Source of the DNA: OLB6 sp964467455
GTDB lineage: Bacteria; Bacteroidota; Ignavibacteria; Kapaibacteriales; Kapaibacteriaceae
NCBI GenBank assembly: GCA_964467455.1
Contig: CAYXQJ010000013.1
Span: forward strand, 1 to 64,000
Direction of reading: 5' to 3'
DNA length: 64,000 bases
Shown here: positions 37,226-45,347 of the stretch, one piece after another
Numbering within the stretch: position 1 is the first letter of the stretch
How the letters are laid out: every line of letters starts with the position of its first letter
Made by a program: the position numbers and the translations under genes
The notes under the pieces: model-generated
Databases searched by the model: none
Told to the model about the DNA's origin: nothing
Seen by the model: only the letters and a program-made list of their open reading frames with translations

Positions 37226-37564
37226 TTACTTATTCGATGAAACGACGATGGTGAGATGGTGCGAACGCTTCCGGATGCGATAAGCGCGGCCCATTGGAGC
37301 GGGCGAGATGCGCTTGATCGTCGGGCCAACGTCCACGAAGGCTTCCTTCACAACAATAGACTCAGGATCAACACCTTCATCCTTGCGTTGCAGATTGCTG
37401 ATCGCAGACTTCAGCGTGAGCGAAGCCATTTCCGACGCGCCCTTGTCCGAAAACTGGAGGATATTGAGCGCTTCTTGCGCGGACTTGCCGCGAATGAGAT
37501 CAATAACCAACCGCATTTTGCGGGGTGAGGACCGCGTGTATTTCTTTACTGCACGAGCTTCCAT
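37226..37564 (-). CDS. rplV: 50S ribosomal protein L22
   Basis: A 112-residue L22: MEARAVKKYTRSSPRKMRLVIDLIRGKSAQEALNIL and the extended loop KRISPAPMGRAYRIRKRSHHLTIVV that lines the exit tunnel. 9 bp after rpsS. Confidence 0.97.
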   Translation of the reverse strand: MEARAVKKYTRSSPRKMRLVIDLIRGKSAQEALNILQFSDKGASEMASLTLKSAISNLQRKDEGVDPESIVVKEAFVDVGPTIKRISPAPMGRAYRIRKRSHHLTIVVSSNK

Positions 37565-37573
37565 CGTACGTCC

Positions 37574-37861
37574 TTACTTCTTGCCTGTTTTCAGATCTTT
37601 CCGGTTACCTGCGTGCCCGCGATACGTCCGCGTTGGAGCGAACTCACCGAGCTTGTGACCGACCATGTTCTCCGTCACGTAGACCGGAATGAACTTGTTG
37701 CCATTATGAACCGCGAAGGTGTGACCTACGAAGTCCGGTGCGATCGTTGAAGCGCGCGACCATGTCTTCACAACGGTCTTCTTGCCCGCTTCGTTGAGGG
37801 CATCCACTTTCTTCATCAGCTTGAAGCTGATAAATGGTTCTTTTTTGAGTGAACGTGGCAT
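37574..37861 (-). CDS. rpsS: 30S ribosomal protein S19
   Basis: A 95-residue S19: MPRSLKKEPFISFKLMKKV, TWSRASTIAPDFVGHTFAVHNGNKFIPVYVTENMVGHKLGEFAPTRTYRGH. 30S head protein contacting the A-site region. Confidence 0.97.
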   Translation of the reverse strand: MPRSLKKEPFISFKLMKKVDALNEAGKKTVVKTWSRASTIAPDFVGHTFAVHNGNKFIPVYVTENMVGHKLGEFAPTRTYRGHAGNRKDLKTGKK

Positions 37862-37880
37862 TCTTGGGTTCTCCTAGTCG

Positions 37881-38717
37881 TTATCCGTTACGGCGACGGA
37901 TGATCATGTCATTTGAAGCCTTCTTCTTCTCACGGGTCTTGAAGCCCTTTGCCAGCTGACCCCACGGTGAACGTGGATGCTTGCGGCCACCACCCGACTT
38001 CGACTTACCTTCACCACCACCGTTCGGGTGGTCGATCGGATTCATCGCCATACCGCGCGTCTGCGGGCGAACGCCCAACCAACGCTTGCGGCCTGCCTTG
38101 CCATACAGAATGTTCTCGTGCGAGCCGTTGCTGACCACACCCAAGGTGGCCATACAGTCTGCCGGCACCATGCGGATCTCACCGGAAGGCAGCTTGAGCT
38201 GCGCCTTGCCGTTGTCGATACCAACGAATTGTGCCGACGTTCCTGCCGAACGAACCATCTGTCCGCCCTTGCCGGGCTTCATTTCAATGTTGTGCACCGT
38301 CAGACCAACCGGGATGGAACGCAACGGAAGTGCATTACCATCACGAAGCTCTGCACCTTCACCGCTGATGAGCTTGTCGCCAACCTTCACCTTATCCGGT
38401 GCAAGGATGTAGCGCTTCTCACCGTCAGCATACTCCAGAAGAGCGATGCGGCATGTGCGGTTCGGGTCGTACTCGATCGTCAGGACCGTAGCCGGCACAC
38501 CAAGTTTGTTGCGCTTGAAATCGATCTTGCGATACATGCGCTTGTGTCCGCCGCCACGGTGACGCGAGGTCACGCGACCGGTGTTGTTACGACCGCCGGA
38601 CTTCTTGATCGGCTCGATGAGTGACTTCTCCGGCTTGGAGGTCGTGATCTCATCGAACGTGCTCACGCTGTAAAAGCGTGTACCCGGGGTGATCGGTTTT
38701 AGTGAACGTGTTGCCAT
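37881..38717 (-). CDS. rplB: 50S ribosomal protein L2
   Basis: A 278-residue L2. GRNNTGRVTSRHRGGGHKRMYRKIDFKR and the C-terminal MNPIDHPNGGGEGKSKSGGGRKHPRSPWG hold the RNA-binding core with the conserved His next to the peptidyl-transferase region. 3 bp after rplW. Confidence 0.97.
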   Translation of the reverse strand: MATRSLKPITPGTRFYSVSTFDEITTSKPEKSLIEPIKKSGGRNNTGRVTSRHRGGGHKRMYRKIDFKRNKLGVPATVLTIEYDPNRTCRIALLEYADGEKRYILAPDKVKVGDKLISGEGAELRDGNALPLRSIPVGLTVHNIEMKPGKGGQMVRSAGTSAQFVGIDNGKAQLKLPSGEIRMVPADCMATLGVVSNGSHENILYGKAGRKRWLGVRPQTRGMAMNPIDHPNGGGEGKSKSGGGRKHPRSPWGQLAKGFKTREKKKASNDMIIRRRNG

Positions 38718-38720
38718 GTC

Positions 38721-39023
38721 TTATTCCTCCGCCCCTTCACCAGAAACGATGTCGATCGTTTGGCCTTCCTTCAACGTCACATAGGCCTTCTTCTTCAAGT
38801 TGGTCTTGCCAACCTGCAGCCCGCGACGTGTGAAGCGGCTCTTGACCTTGCCCTTGATGCGGACCGTGCGGATACTCTCCGCGTCCACATCGAACATGGC
38901 CTTGATCGCAGCTTTGATCTGGATCTTGTTCGCCGACGGTTCTACTTCGAACACATACTGGCGGTTATGTCCAACTTTCGTTGCCTTCTCAGTAAGAAGG
39001 GGGCGTCTCAGTACCGTGATCAT
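38721..39023 (-). CDS. rplW: 50S ribosomal protein L23
   Basis: A 100-residue L23: MITVLRRPLLTEKATKVGHNRQYVFEVEPSANKIQIKAAIKAMFDVD. The trigger-factor and SRP docking protein at the exit tunnel. Overlaps the rplD stop by ATGA. Confidence 0.97.
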   Translation of the reverse strand: MITVLRRPLLTEKATKVGHNRQYVFEVEPSANKIQIKAAIKAMFDVDAESIRTVRIKGKVKSRFTRRGLQVGKTNLKKKAYVTLKEGQTIDIVSGEGAEE

Positions 39024-39661
39024 TTGTCACCTCCATTGTCTCCAAAGGAACGCGCCAACGTGTCGACTGCGCTCTTGAAGATGACGAGTTTTCCGTGGTT
39101 GAGCACGTCGTAGGCCGAGATCTTGTCGGCCGGGAACGTGGTCAGTCCTTCAATGTTCCGCGAGGACAACACGAACGTGCGATCTGCTGAAGGAAGAAGG
39201 ATGAGCACCTTCTTGCCGTCGACCTTGATGGCCTTGAGCATGTTCGCTACGTCCTTCGTCTTCGGCGCGTCGATGGTGAAGTCTTCCACCACGACAACAT
39301 TGTTCTCCTGTGCACGGAGGGCAAGTGCCGACTTGCGCGCAAGGCGCTTCATCTTGGTCGGCAGTTCGACCTCGTAGCCGTGCGGCTGCGGACCATGGAT
39401 GGTACCGCCGCCCGGCATGAGCGGAGAACGGTTGCTGCCACGACGTGCGCCGCCCGTTCCTTTTTGCTTGAACGGCTTTTTGCCGCCGCCGCGGACCTCA
39501 GAGCGCGTCTTGGTCTTGTGCGTTCCCTGCCGGCGGTTGGCCAGGTAGGAACGAACGGCCAAGTACATGGCGTGCTCGTTCGGTTCGATGCCGAAGACCG
39601 AGGCCGGAAGCTCGATCGAGCCTGCCTTAGCGCCGTCCTTCGTAAGTACATCAACGTTCAT
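39020..39661 (-). CDS. rplD: 50S ribosomal protein L4
   Basis: A 213-residue L4. The tunnel loop QGTHKTKTRSEVRGGGKKPFKQKGTGGARRGSNRSPLMPGGGTIHGPQP is intact. In E. coli L4 also regulates the S10 operon; whether it does so here is not visible. Confidence 0.97.
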   Translation of the reverse strand: MNVDVLTKDGAKAGSIELPASVFGIEPNEHAMYLAVRSYLANRRQGTHKTKTRSEVRGGGKKPFKQKGTGGARRGSNRSPLMPGGGTIHGPQPHGYEVELPTKMKRLARKSALALRAQENNVVVVEDFTIDAPKTKDVANMLKAIKVDGKKVLILLPSADRTFVLSSRNIEGLTTFPADKISAYDVLNHGKLVIFKSAVDTLARSFGDNGGDK

Positions 39662-39674
39662 GACTGTCTTCTTT

Positions 39675-40295
39675 TTATAGCTTTACGATTTCAACGAGGC
39701 CGTTCATTGCACCCGGAATACTGCCCTTGATCACGAGGAGATTCTCACTCGGGATCACTTGCAGCACTTGCAGGTTGCGCACCGTGATGCGCGTACCGCC
39801 CATGCGGCCGGCCATTCTCATGCCTTTGAATACGCGCGACGGGTACGACGACGAACCGATCGAACCAGGGGCACGCGGACGGTCGCTCTGACCGTGGGTG
39901 GTCATACCAACGCCACCGAAGTGGTGACGGCGGACGACGCCTTGGAATCCCTTGCCCTTGCTGGTAGCGGTGACCTTGATCTTATCGCCGACGGCGAACG
40001 ATTCAACGGTCAGCACGTCGCCGCTATTCACGGCATTGACCAGCTGGCGGAATTCTTTGAGATGACGCATTGGCTCTACGCCGTTCTTGGCGAAGTGACC
40101 AGCGCGCGGACGATTGACCTTACGATCCGGGATGACCTCATATCCGATCTGGACAGCGTCATAACCGTCATTGTCTTTTGTTTTGACTTGCACGACCGGG
40201 CACGGACCTGCTTCAATAACGGTGCACGGAACAAAGTTTCCGTCTTCCGTAAAGATGCTGGTCATACCGAGCTTGCGTCCAAGGATTGCACTCAT
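39675..40295 (-). CDS. rplC: 50S ribosomal protein L3
   Basis: A 206-residue L3: MSAILGRKLGMTSIFTEDGNFVPCTVIEAGPCPVVQVK, and the central loop GKGFQGVVRRHHFGGVGMTTHGQSDRPRAPGSIG. 11 bp after rpsJ. Confidence 0.97.
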   Translation of the reverse strand: MSAILGRKLGMTSIFTEDGNFVPCTVIEAGPCPVVQVKTKDNDGYDAVQIGYEVIPDRKVNRPRAGHFAKNGVEPMRHLKEFRQLVNAVNSGDVLTVESFAVGDKIKVTATSKGKGFQGVVRRHHFGGVGMTTHGQSDRPRAPGSIGSSSYPSRVFKGMRMAGRMGGTRITVRNLQVLQVIPSENLLVIKGSIPGAMNGLVEIVKL

Positions 40296-40306
40296 TGGGG
40301 AGATCC

Positions 40307-40615
<309 letters not shown>

Positions 40616-40652
40616 TCGTTCTGTCTCCTTGTTGGAGGTTTTATTTGAGACA

Positions 40653-40683
40653 GAAAAGAGGGAAGGGGCCCTTCCCTCTTTTC
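40653..40683. terminator. Strong palindromic terminator between tuf and rpsJ
   Basis: Near-perfect inverted repeat, arms AAAAGAGGGAAGGG and CCCTTCCCTCTTTT, with T-runs on both strands. On the minus strand it follows the tuf stop by about 17 bp and should end or reduce str transcription before the S10 genes. Confidence 0.9.
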
Positions 40684-40700
40684 ATCTCGTGATTGAATTC

Positions 40701-41906
40701 TTATTCTACGACTGCAGTTACGACGCCTGCACCTACCGTACGGCCACCTTCGCGGATAGCGAAGCGAAGACCTTCATCCATTGCGACCGGCGTGATGAGT
40801 TCAACTTCGAGGTTGTCGATGTTGTCACCAGGCATGATCATCTCAACACCTGCCGGCATGCTCAACACACCCGTTACGTCCGTTGTACGGAAGTAGAACT
40901 GCGGGCGATAGCCGTTGAAGAACGGTGTGTGACGACCGCCTTCTTCTTTGGTGAGCACGTAGGCCTGTGCTTTGAACTTGTGGTGCGGGGTGATCGAACC
41001 CGGCTTAGCGACAACCATGCCGCGCTCGAGTTCTTCCTTGTCAACACCACGAAGGAGAAGACCAACGTTGTCGCCAGCTTGGCCTTGATCGAGAAGCTTA
41101 CGGAACATCTCGATACCCGTGACCGTGGACTTCTTCTGAAGACCAAAGCCAACGATCTCAACTTCGTCGTTCACGTTGATGATACCGCGCTCGATACGGC
41201 CGGTACCTACCGTGCCACGACCCGTGATCGAAAACACGTCTTCGACCGGCATGAGGAACGGCTTGTCAACGTCACGCGTCGGCGTCGGGATGTAGGAGTC
41301 AACAGCGTCCATCAGTTCGAAGATGCTAGCCATTGCCGGATCATCGCCGCTTGCGCCGCCCGAAGCTGCGTCAAGAGCCTTGAGTGCCGAACCCTTGACG
41401 ATCGGAATTTCGTCGCCAGGGAAGTTGTACTTGCTGAGAAGCTCACGGATCTCAAGCTCAACGAGCTCGACGAGTTCCGGGTCAGCAATGTCGATCTTGT
41501 TCATGAACACGACGATACGCGGTACACCGACCTGGCGAGCGAGCAGGATGTGCTCACGCGTCTGCGGCATCGGACCGTCCGTAGCAGCAACAACGAGGAT
41601 GGCGCCGTCCATCTGTGCGGCACCCGTGATCATGTTCTTCACATAGTCAGCGTGGCCCGGGCAGTCAACGTGTGCGTAGTGACGATTTGCCGTCTCATAC
41701 TCCACGTGTGCCGTGGCGATCGTGATCCCACGTGCTTTTTCTTCTGGGGCGTTGTCGATCGAGTCGAACGAACGCTTTTCAGCGAGACCCTTAGCGGCCA
41801 AGCACATTGTGATTGCGGCCGTGAGCGTGGTCTTGCCATGGTCCACGTGTCCGATCGTTCCTACGTTCACGTGCGGCTTATTCCGCTCAAATTTCTCTTT
41901 GGCCAT
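40701..41906 (-). CDS. tuf: Elongation factor Tu
   Basis: A 401-residue GTPase delivering aminoacyl-tRNA. G1 GHVDHGKTTLTAA, switch I ARGITIATAHVEYET, G3 DCPGHADYV, G4 NKID, domain 2/3 blocks GRGTVGTGRIERG and PGDNIDNLEVELITPVAMDEGLRFAIREGGRTVGAGVV. It has its own promoter in the 210-bp gap after fusA. Confidence 0.98.
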   Translation of the reverse strand: MAKEKFERNKPHVNVGTIGHVDHGKTTLTAAITMCLAAKGLAEKRSFDSIDNAPEEKARGITIATAHVEYETANRHYAHVDCPGHADYVKNMITGAAQMDGAILVVAATDGPMPQTREHILLARQVGVPRIVVFMNKIDIADPELVELVELEIRELLSKYNFPGDEIPIVKGSALKALDAASGGASGDDPAMASIFELMDAVDSYIPTPTRDVDKPFLMPVEDVFSITGRGTVGTGRIERGIINVNDEVEIVGFGLQKKSTVTGIEMFRKLLDQGQAGDNVGLLLRGVDKEELERGMVVAKPGSITPHHKFKAQAYVLTKEEGGRHTPFFNGYRPQFYFRTTDVTGVLSMPAGVEMIMPGDNIDNLEVELITPVAMDEGLRFAIREGGRTVGAGVVTAVVE

Positions 41907-41982
41907 GATGCTACTCCTCGTGTTACGGGAAGTGTTTGAAGATAAGTTGACTAATGACTGTCGTTGTTTTTTGGACAGAAAA

Positions 41983-42014
41983 CAAAGCTACGGAGAATCG
42001 GCGACATTACCAAA
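41983..42014 (-). promoter_or_regulatory. Bacteroidota-type promoter of tuf
   Basis: On the minus strand TTTG (42014-42011), a 20-bp spacer, then TAGCTTTG (41990-41983), matching the Bacteroidota -33/-7 pattern TTTG ... TAnnTTTG. Transcription should start about 70 bp before the tuf ATG. GAGGAG precedes the ATG. Confidence 0.8.
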
Positions 42015-42116
42015 AGGCATAGTTCACCGATGCCGTTTCCAAGGGGGATCCAGCCGGAGCAGTAGCTTCGTTAAGCGACCGTCGGGGCCTCTTTCAGCCC
42101 ATTCCCCAAAAGGGGA

Positions 42117-44165
42117 TCAACGACGGTGGACGGCGGGTTCGTACTGACGAAATTTCATCGTGTACGAGCCACGTCCTTGCGTCAACGAGCGCAACTGCGT
42201 CACGTAGCCGAATAGCTGCGACAGCGGCACCAGGGCCGTCACAACTTGCAGGATGTCTCGGGATTGGATCCCTTCTACCCTGCCCATGCGGGAACTGAGA
42301 TCCGCAATGACCTCACCCACATATTCCTCGGGCGTAACGACCTCGACTTCGAAGACCGGCTCCATCATGATGGGGCTGGCCTGTCGGACCGCATCTCGTG
42401 CGGCGATCGAGGCGGCGACGGTATAAGCCGTCTCCGTTGCGTCTTCTTCATCATATGCCGCGTCTACTAGGACGGCCATGACATCGATCATGGGGTATCC
42501 TGCGACCGGACCAACTCTGAGGGCTTCGACGGCCCCCTTTGCAACACTCTTTACGTACGACTCGGGAAGTACCTCTAGTGCGAGTTCGTTGACGAACTCA
42601 AGGCCTTTTCCAGATTCGTTCGGACGGACTTCGATGGTAACCTGTCCGAATTGGTTCTTCCCCGCTGCACTCCGGGAAAACTCACCCTGAGCTCGCGCTA
42701 CGGAAGAGACCGTTTCTCGATAAGCAACCTGTGGTTTCCCCACTTTAACCGGGACGTTGAACTCTCGCTTCAACCGGTCGGCGATGATCTCCAAGTGGAG
42801 TTCGCCAACACCGCTGATAATGGTCTGTCCTGTCTCAGCATCAGTATGGAACCGAAACGTCGGATCTTCTTCAGAGAGCCGATGTAAGGATTCCGTCAGT
42901 TTTTCCTGATCTGCAAGCGTCTTAGCCTCAATGCTCTGATTGATGACCGGCTCAGCAAAACTGATGTTCTCCAGGAGGATGGGATGTTTAGCGTCGCACA
43001 ACGTGTCTCCGGTGCGCGTGAATCGCAACGCCGGAATGGCCACAATGTCTCCGGCAAAAACTTCATCCAACTCTTCGCGCTTGTTCGCGCTCATGCGGAT
43101 GATCTTGCCGGCCCGTTCCTTCTTCTCACTCGCGACGTTGAGTACCTGTTCACCGGCTTTCAGCGTACCGGAGTAGATCCGGATGAAGGTGAGTCTGCCC
43201 ACGAATGGGTCGGTGATCACCTTGAACGCCAACGCAGCAAATGGTGCGTCATCTTGCGGCGGACGTGTCTCTTCTCGCTCAATGTTCTTGACGTCGTGTC
43301 CATGAACATGTCCTACGTCAAGGGGCGATGGGAGATAGTCAACCACACCGTCAAGCAGCTGTTGCACACCTTTGTTCTTGAAGGACGAGCCGCAGAACAC
43401 CGGTGTGACCTTCGAGTGCAAGGTCGCCGTTCGAAGTCCTGCTTTCAATTCTTCAGGGGTGATGTGCTCGCCCCCTAAATACCGTTCCAACAACGAGTCG
43501 TCGTGGTCGGCAATGGCTTCTACAAGCTGCGTGCGGGCTGTTGTGGCTTCTTCCAACAATTCGGCCGGGATGTCCTGGACCTCGAAATGTTGGCCCTCTA
43601 CGTCGTCGAACACAATGGCCTTCATCGACAAGAGGTCGATCGTGCCTTTGAACGTGTCTTCGGCGCCGTAAGGGATCTGCACGGCAACGGGGTTGGCACC
43701 CAGTCGCGTCCGCATCATCTCGATCACCCGCATGAAGTTGGCACCGATACGGTCCATCTTGTTCACGAAGGCGATGCGTGGCACGTGGTACTGATTCGCT
43801 TGATGCCAGACGGTCTCGGATTGCGGTTCTACACCGGCAACGGCGCAGAACAAAGCGATCGCGCCATCCAACACTCGCAGCGAACGCTGCACCTCGGCGG
43901 TAAAATCTACGTGGCCCGGCGTGTCGATAATGTTGATCGTGGTGGTCTTCCACGCACACGATACGGCGGCCGACGTAATGGTAATGCCTCGTTCCTTCTC
44001 CTGATCCATATAGTCCGTGAAGGCAGTGCCTTCGTGGACCTCGCCCATCTTATGAAGGACGCCGGTATAGTACAGGATGCGCTCCGTCGTCGTCGTCTTC
44101 CCGGCATCAATGTGAGCCATGATGCCGATGTTTCGTACGTGGTCTATGGCGACGGTGCGAGGCAT
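42117..44165 (-). CDS. fusA: Elongation factor G of the str operon (spdEFG2-like)
   Basis: A 682-residue translocase-fold GTPase. G1 AHIDAGKTTTTERI, switch I EKERGITITSAAVSCAW, G3 DTPGHVDFTAEVQRSLRVLDGA, G4 VNKMDRIGANFMRV; domain IV and V are complete (LRSLTQGRGSYTMKF near the end). Wording such as TDYMDQEKERGITI, HVDFTAEV, NKMDRIGANF and QGRGSYTM resembles spirochaete-type EF-G2 (spdEFG2, ribosome recycling) more than ordinary EF-G of Chlorobium. A second EF-G at 54184 is spdEFG1-like. Subfamily assignment is by recalled sequence, not a tree. Confidence 0.93.
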   Translation of the reverse strand: MPRTVAIDHVRNIGIMAHIDAGKTTTTERILYYTGVLHKMGEVHEGTAFTDYMDQEKERGITITSAAVSCAWKTTTINIIDTPGHVDFTAEVQRSLRVLDGAIALFCAVAGVEPQSETVWHQANQYHVPRIAFVNKMDRIGANFMRVIEMMRTRLGANPVAVQIPYGAEDTFKGTIDLLSMKAIVFDDVEGQHFEVQDIPAELLEEATTARTQLVEAIADHDDSLLERYLGGEHITPEELKAGLRTATLHSKVTPVFCGSSFKNKGVQQLLDGVVDYLPSPLDVGHVHGHDVKNIEREETRPPQDDAPFAALAFKVITDPFVGRLTFIRIYSGTLKAGEQVLNVASEKKERAGKIIRMSANKREELDEVFAGDIVAIPALRFTRTGDTLCDAKHPILLENISFAEPVINQSIEAKTLADQEKLTESLHRLSEEDPTFRFHTDAETGQTIISGVGELHLEIIADRLKREFNVPVKVGKPQVAYRETVSSVARAQGEFSRSAAGKNQFGQVTIEVRPNESGKGLEFVNELALEVLPESYVKSVAKGAVEALRVGPVAGYPMIDVMAVLVDAAYDEEDATETAYTVAASIAARDAVRQASPIMMEPVFEVEVVTPEEYVGEVIADLSSRMGRVEGIQSRDILQVVTALVPLSQLFGYVTQLRSLTQGRGSYTMKFRQYEPAVHRR

Positions 44166-44207
44166 GGTCGTCGAGTAATGTTCCTTATGTCAAAGAACGC
44201 CGGTGGA

Positions 44208-44675
44208 TCACCAGCGGAAGTGAGAGAACGCGCGGTTGGCATCAGCCATGCGGTGCATTTCGTCACGACGCTTGATCGCTCCACCTTCGCCGTTGGCTGC
44301 AGCGATGATCTCGCTGGCAAGCTTTTGGGCCATCGAACGATCACGACGGTCTTCTGCGTATTTCTTGATCCAACGGATCGCCAGCGCAATGCGACGCTCT
44401 TCGCGGACTTCCATCGGGACTTGATACGTTGCACCACCAACGCGGCGCGGACGGATCTCGATGGCAGGGCCTACATTGACCATGGCCTTGCGGAAGACCT
44501 CAAGCGGATCTTCCTTGGTCTTCTCTGCAACGATGTTGAAGGCTTCGTACACGATCCCGCGGGCCGTGGCCTTCTTGCCTTCTTCCATGACGTTGTTCAC
44601 GAACTTGGCCAACGTCACATCGTTGTAACGCGGATCCGGCATCGTGCGGCGCTTGTCTGATCTTTTCTTACGCAT
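44208..44675 (-). CDS. rpsG: 30S ribosomal protein S7
   Basis: A 155-residue S7: MRKKRSDKRRTMPDPRYNDVTLAKFVNNVMEEGKKATA, EIRPRRVGGATYQVPMEVREERRIALAIRW, KRDEMHRMADANRAFSHFRW. Nucleates the 30S head. Between rpsL and fusA. Confidence 0.97.
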   Translation of the reverse strand: MRKKRSDKRRTMPDPRYNDVTLAKFVNNVMEEGKKATARGIVYEAFNIVAEKTKEDPLEVFRKAMVNVGPAIEIRPRRVGGATYQVPMEVREERRIALAIRWIKKYAEDRRDRSMAQKLASEIIAAANGEGGAIKRRDEMHRMADANRAFSHFRW

Positions 44676-44709
44676 ATCGGTCTGAACTCAATGTAGGTCG
44701 TAGTTGGAA

Positions 44710-45117
44710 TTACTTCTTGCCCTTGACTGCCGGTGCCGGTGCACCCGGCTTCGGACGCTTGGCGCCGTACTTGGAGCGCGCCTGCTTGCGGTTGGCCACG
44801 CCCTGCGTGTCAGCCGAACCACGAACGATGTGGTAACGCACACCCGGAAGGTCCTTCACACGGCCGCCGCGGATCAACACAATTGAGTGCTCCTGCAAGT
44901 TGTGTCCTTCACCCGGAATGTAGGCCGTGACCTCGATACCGTTGGTGAGACGCACACGGGCCACCTTGCGAAGTGCCGAGTTCGGCTTCTTCGGTGTCGT
45001 GGTATACACACGCGTGCACACGCCGCGCTTCTGCGGACAGGACTGCAAGGCTGGAGACTTGCTCTTGACGTTCACGACCTTGCGGCCTTTGCGAACAAGC
45101 TGGCTGATCGTTGGCAT
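44710..45117 (-). CDS. rpsL: 30S ribosomal protein S12
   Basis: A 135-residue S12: MPTISQLVRKGRKVVNVKSKSPALQSCPQKRGVCTRVYTTTPKKPNSALRKVARVRL, ending in a Lys/Pro-rich tail. The streptomycin-related lysines (TPKKPNSA and VKDLPGVRYH region) are wild type. First gene of the superoperon. Confidence 0.98.
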   Translation of the reverse strand: MPTISQLVRKGRKVVNVKSKSPALQSCPQKRGVCTRVYTTTPKKPNSALRKVARVRLTNGIEVTAYIPGEGHNLQEHSIVLIRGGRVKDLPGVRYHIVRGSADTQGVANRKQARSKYGAKRPKPGAPAPAVKGKK

Positions 45118-45180
45118 TTTCTCTTTGCGTTTTTAGACAGTAATAGGCACAAAAGAGGGCTTTTGCGCCAGTAGAGCTGA

Positions 45181-45212
45181 CAAAAGTACGGGACGTATTA
45201 TTCAATTCCAAA
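45181..45212 (-). promoter_or_regulatory. Bacteroidota-type promoter of the ribosomal superoperon
   Basis: On the minus strand TTTG (45212-45209), 20-bp spacer, TACTTTTG (45188-45181). The layout is identical to the tuf promoter. It predicts a start about 57 bp before rpsL, with a short AT-rich leader. Confidence 0.8.
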
Positions 45213-45347
45213 TGGGGGACGGAACGAATGTCGTGCTTGCCCCTTATGTCCTTACAAGGCAACATCTTACAGGGAAACACCGAACGGCCCACAGCATGGA
45301 GAGCCGTGGACCGCTCGAGTTCACCCAGAATGTGAAAGACTGCACTA
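45213..45347. other. Gap between rpsL promoter and T9SS propeller
   Basis: No gene seen. On the minus strand a GC-rich inverted repeat (GCGGTCCACGGC and GTGGGCCGT, about 45288-45320) could be a weak terminator for an upstream minus-strand transcript, the one from the T9SS gene that ends at 45348; no T-run of good quality follows. Confidence 0.4.

Noticed and set aside
42098..42116. Short palindrome TCCCCAAAAGGGGA after fusA as a terminator
   Set aside because: The stem is only five pairs and lacks a T-run; tuf has its own promoter, so I did not call it.
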